A stretch of 64,000 bases of DNA from Cryomorphaceae bacterium (GTDB taxonomy: Bacteria > Bacteroidota > Bacteroidia > Flavobacteriales_D > Sanyastnellaceae): NCBI GenBank assembly GCA_016124575.1, contig WGNM01000023.1, positions 149,366-213,365 of the forward strand. Reading direction: 5' to 3'. Position 1 is the stretch's first letter, and the number at the start of each line of letters is the position of its first letter. This document shows positions 62,601 through 64,000 of the stretch, in pieces. The notes beneath the pieces were generated by a model. It was not told the DNA's origin and did no database searches. It saw nothing but the letters and a program-made list of their open reading frames with translations. A program made the translations under genes and the position numbers.

Positions 62601-63008
62601 AAAATGGCTGCTCAGCAAGGCGCCATTCGCCAGATGATGGAACAACTTGGTCAGCAATTGAACGAAGATGGCTCTGGAAATGGCAATCAATTGAAAGAAA
62701 TTGCCAAAGACATGGAGAAGGTTGAGCAAGACATCGTGAACAAGCAGATTTCTACCGAAACAATTGAGCGTCAACAAGATATACTCATTCGATTGCTAAA
62801 AGCGGAGAACGCTGAACGCACCCGTGAACAAGATAACAAGCGGAAATCTCAAGAGGGTGAACAAAATTTACGCAGCTCGCCAATGAATTTTGATGAGTAT
62901 AAACGTAGAAAAGAGAAAGAAATTGAATTACTTCGCACCGTTCCTCCTAGTTTAAAGCCTTATTATAAAGAGAAGGTCAACGAATATTTTAATAATTTAG
63001 AACGCTAA
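59664..63008 (+). CDS. DUF4175 family membrane protein with long coiled coil
   Basis: A 1114-residue DUF4175 protein; the family has no established function. Two transmembrane helices near the N-terminus (about 28-50 and 60-85) and a third at about 160-180 are followed by a large beta-rich extracytoplasmic domain (about 190-510). A long, highly charged Glu/Lys/Gln coiled coil spans about 515-800. The C-terminal region is Gly/Lys/Met-rich, with repeated E-Q-L and K-K-M segments, and ends in YKRRKEKEIELLRTVP. The ATG at 59664 is preferred over a GTG at 59658. It heads an operon with an RsbW-like ATPase and ybeY (gaps 14 and 0 bases), an arrangement I recall as typical of flavobacteria, where mnmG usually follows. 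Confidence 0.87.
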   Translation: MVENGFSSLIEKLDAFIRKYYKNKLLRGLIYSLALILGAFLTVVLSEAIGKFSTTLRTLLFWSFAISSAFVIAIYIVVPLTKLFRLGKVLTYEEASKIVGQHFPEVKDKLLNTLQLHEHALGAGTNSLLAASIDQRTKELSPVPFTAAVNLGENKKYLKFVLPPVALLLILLFAAPSLITDSTDRLIHYNEERIPVAPFSIQIGNDSLSVAERQDFTLNVTTEGNTIPEKVYIEISGTRFKLNADSKTAFSHTFKNVDANQNFRLYADGFYFGPYELNVLPRPVLVNFNISVDYPLYTGLTDEVLKNTGDITVPQGTRLGWTIATNNTDVVKMRFNDSLITLAKTGDSFALGDYRALANANYTILPENSYLSNTDSVLYRIRVRPDEYPTIRVEEEVDSLSAKSLFFSGDVQDDYGFRSLSFVYSFRKSEDPSKELNQVFRVPMATPSGVGDGFYYHWSLDKLNIMPGDEISYYFEVWDNDAVNGSKAARSLNRVYAAPSVDEVRDERDNENEDIKDKLEDSIKEARDLQKDLDELKKDLLQKEEMSWQEKQKLEELLERQKNLQKQVEDIQKQNEQKNQKQSEFDQANESILEKQKQLQDLLEQVMTEELQQLYDEMQRLMEEMNKDEMQEQIDDLNMTNEDLEKELDRALEQFKQLEWEQKMEETISELKELSKEQEALAKEAEKKDADSEKIKEEQEKLNEKFEEIKKDLEDLEKKNEELENPNETPDTKEQEEQIEQDMKDSSEQLEKKKNQKASDSQKKAADKMDDMAQKMEESMQSNSAEKQEEDMEALRALLENIITLSFDQETLMADFKAIDKGDPKYVQYGQVQRKLKDDSKMVEDSLFALSKRVVQISGIVNREIGLVNDHMADALDGIGERQTPEVTKHQQYVMTSFNNLALLLDEALKAMQEQMACEKPGTGNCEKPGGKGKPKPSAGDMKKMQEGLSKQLEEMKKKMGGNKGENKGGQGGMSKDLAKMAAQQGAIRQMMEQLGQQLNEDGSGNGNQLKEIAKDMEKVEQDIVNKQISTETIERQQDILIRLLKAENAERTREQDNKRKSQEGEQNLRSSPMNFDEYKRRKEKEIELLRTVPPSLKPYYKEKVNEYFNNLER

Positions 63009-63022
63009 TTAGCTCCACATAC

Positions 63023-63439
63023 ATGAACACTCCCGAAGCAGTTAACGAGGTACGCTTTTCTTCTCTTACAGAGAACATTGCCATAGTTGAGAAACTTATA
63101 GACGAGGTATGCGAAAGTTTCCATGTCAAAGAAGATCATTATGGCAACATACTTATCTCCCTTACAGAGGCTGTTAACAACGCGATCGTTCATGGCAACC
63201 GTTTGAATCCTGAAAAAAACGTCATTGTTAAATACTCTACTCATGACAATTTCATTCGTTTTTGGGTTGAGGACGAGGGTCCAGGATTCGATTACGACAA
63301 TCTTCCTGATCCGACTTCACCAGAAAACCGGGAGAAACCGAACGGCCGAGGCGTGTTTTTGATGCGTAATCTTGCTGACCAATGTGAGTTTTTAGAAGAC
63401 GGTAAGATTGTTCAACTTGACTTTGCAGCCCTTAGCTAA
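63023..63439 (+). CDS. RsbW-like ATP-binding regulatory protein
   Basis: A 138-residue stand-alone HATPase_c domain, as in anti-sigma/serine kinases RsbW and SpoIIAB. The N box is ISLTEAVNNAIVHGN, G1 is EDEGPGFD and G2 is GRGVFLMRNL. It lacks a dimerisation/phosphoacceptor domain, so it is not a histidine kinase. Such proteins phosphorylate anti-anti-sigma partners or bind a sigma factor; no partner gene lies next to it. It sits 14 bases after the DUF4175 gene and its TAA abuts the GTG of ybeY. Confidence 0.88.
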   Translation: MNTPEAVNEVRFSSLTENIAIVEKLIDEVCESFHVKEDHYGNILISLTEAVNNAIVHGNRLNPEKNVIVKYSTHDNFIRFWVEDEGPGFDYDNLPDPTSPENREKPNGRGVFLMRNLADQCEFLEDGKIVQLDFAALS

Positions 63440-63940
63440 GTGAAGCCCACCATTCTTTTTTTCAACGCTGATTCTCCATATACACTTCTGAAAAAGAGGA
63501 AAATAAAGTCTTGGATAATCGATTGTGCCATCAAAGAAAACAAGCAAATTGGTGAGGTAAACATCATTTTCTGCACCGATGATTACTTGCTTGAAATGAA
63601 TCGTTCGCACCTCGATCACGATTTCTATACCGATATCATTACGTTCGACTCTTCTACCAAGACGGAAATAAACGGTGAACTTTACATCAGCGTAGACAGA
63701 GTTAGAGACAACGCCAAAACACTTAAAACGAAATTTGTGGACGAAATGCACCGTGTTATAATACACGGATTTTTGCATTTAATGGGCTATAAAGACAAGA
63801 AGCCGAGTGAAGAGAAACAAATGCGTTTAAAGGAGGATTTCTGCCTAAATTTGCGCTCATTCTGTAGTGGTCGGGAAAAACTGGACAAGTTGAATGAAAT
63901 CAACAAATCCATAAATTTCCCTTATGAAACGCGAACGTAG
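63440..63940 (+). CDS. ybeY: Endoribonuclease/rRNA maturation factor YbeY, C-terminus replaced by IS sequence
   Basis: YbeY is a zinc-dependent RNase involved in 16S rRNA 3' maturation and ribosome quality control. The 166-residue frame carries LDHDFYTDIITFD, GELYISVDRVRDNA and HRVIIHGFLHLMGYKDKKP, with two His ligands; the third ligand position reads Lys-Asp rather than His, as I recall for Bacteroidota. The conserved part ends in MRLKEDFCLNLR. The last 26 residues or so (from about 63863) are translated from the left end of an IS3-family element and run into its transposase start region. The enzyme core is complete, so activity may be kept with a foreign tail. The start is GTG immediately after the previous stop. 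Confidence 0.88.
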   Translation: MKPTILFFNADSPYTLLKKRKIKSWIIDCAIKENKQIGEVNIIFCTDDYLLEMNRSHLDHDFYTDIITFDSSTKTEINGELYISVDRVRDNAKTLKTKFVDEMHRVIIHGFLHLMGYKDKKPSEEKQMRLKEDFCLNLRSFCSGREKLDKLNEINKSINFPYETRT

Positions 63941-64000
63941 AAAATTCACCAATGCTTTCAAAACCGAAGTTGTTCTTGAAGCGCTGAAAGAAAAGCTAAC
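63863..64000 (+). mobile_element. Left end of an IS3-family insertion sequence, cut by window edge
   Basis: TGTAGTGGTCGGGAAAAACT (63863-63882), followed by GGACA, has the character of an IS3-family terminal inverted repeat (starts with TG, GGxxAAAACTGGACA core). A transposase orfA begins 61 bases inside. The right end, target duplication and orfB lie beyond the window. The insertion is at the very end of ybeY. Confidence 0.75.
63924..64000 (+). CDS. IS3-family transposase OrfA, N-terminal fragment
   Basis: ATG at 63924 opens a frame beginning KRERRKFTNAFKTEVVLEAL. This matches the N-terminal helix-turn-helix of IS3-family OrfA proteins (typically RRKFxxEFKxxVVLEALKxx). Only 25 codons are inside the window. 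It overlaps the extended ybeY frame by 17 bases in a different frame. Confidence 0.8.
   Translation, partial: MKRERRKFTNAFKTEVVLEALKEKL

Overview
The window comes from a member of the Bacteroidota, most likely a marine or freshwater Flavobacteriales-type genome. Four things support this. Secreted proteins carry type IX secretion (T9SS) C-terminal sorting domains of both kinds (type A, and type B or 'gliding motility-associated'). PorP/SprF-like outer-membrane proteins and SprB repeats are present. Promoters carry the Bacteroidota -7 element TAnnTTTG, often only a few bases before the start codon. The window also holds lineage-typical families (DUF3108, DUF4175, LysRS with a C-terminal extension, PolB-like exonuclease). 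Strong Shine-Dalgarno sequences are rare, and several starts are GTG or TTG. I see no rRNA, tRNA or CRISPR array.

Layout. 1-850: a decayed T9SS type A cargo gene and a terminator. 851-8812: housekeeping and catabolism (miaE; Xaa-Pro aminopeptidase; a RidA/2-aminomuconate deaminase-like protein, a DUF3108 protein and tryptophan 2,3-dioxygenase; an M23 lipoprotein; a small lipoprotein; lysS). 8989-14655: a 1888-residue PKD-repeat type B cargo. 14705-19593: a SIS-domain isomerase with lipB, a TPR protein, and a three-gene operon of serine hydrolase, conserved unknown and exonuclease. 19661-21899: an outer-membrane barrel gene divergent from a LytTR regulator with a non-phosphorylatable receiver; the space between them holds two palindromic direct repeats 21 bp apart. 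21981-24826: rlmN and lepA, convergent. 24967-30125: an ECF sigma factor overlapping a membrane anti-sigma-like gene whose periplasmic part is a PKD domain plus a T9SS type B-like C-terminal domain, followed by a large nidogen-like type B cargo. 30184-32874: radA, rsmI and a conserved unknown.

32917-46639 is the most striking locus. It is a minus-strand T9SS cassette that reads small type B cargo, PorP/SprF, giant adhesin of about 3490 residues with 38 SprB-like repeats, second PorP/SprF, then a YjbR/MmcQ gene. Both cargo-to-PorP junctions overlap by one base (TGATG and TAATG), which suggests translational coupling of each cargo to its own secretion partner. Within the adhesin, 15 repeats form five copies of a three-repeat unit with an exact period of 708 bp.

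46761-52467: an orphan biotin carrier protein, an M1 aminopeptidase with hemW, and an EamA transporter with a DUF502 protein. 52574-59557: three secreted proteins. Two are convergent and together carry the lamin-tail, OB-fold and nuclease modules of extracellular nucleases. 59664-63940: DUF4175, RsbW-like ATPase and ybeY. The 3' end of ybeY runs into the left end of an IS3-family element that continues past the window edge.

Seven of the eight convergent gene pairs abut or overlap at their stop codons. The best candidates for new biology are the sigma/anti-sigma pair with a cargo-like sensor, the coupled cargo-PorP cassette, and the LytTR regulator with its 21-bp repeats.
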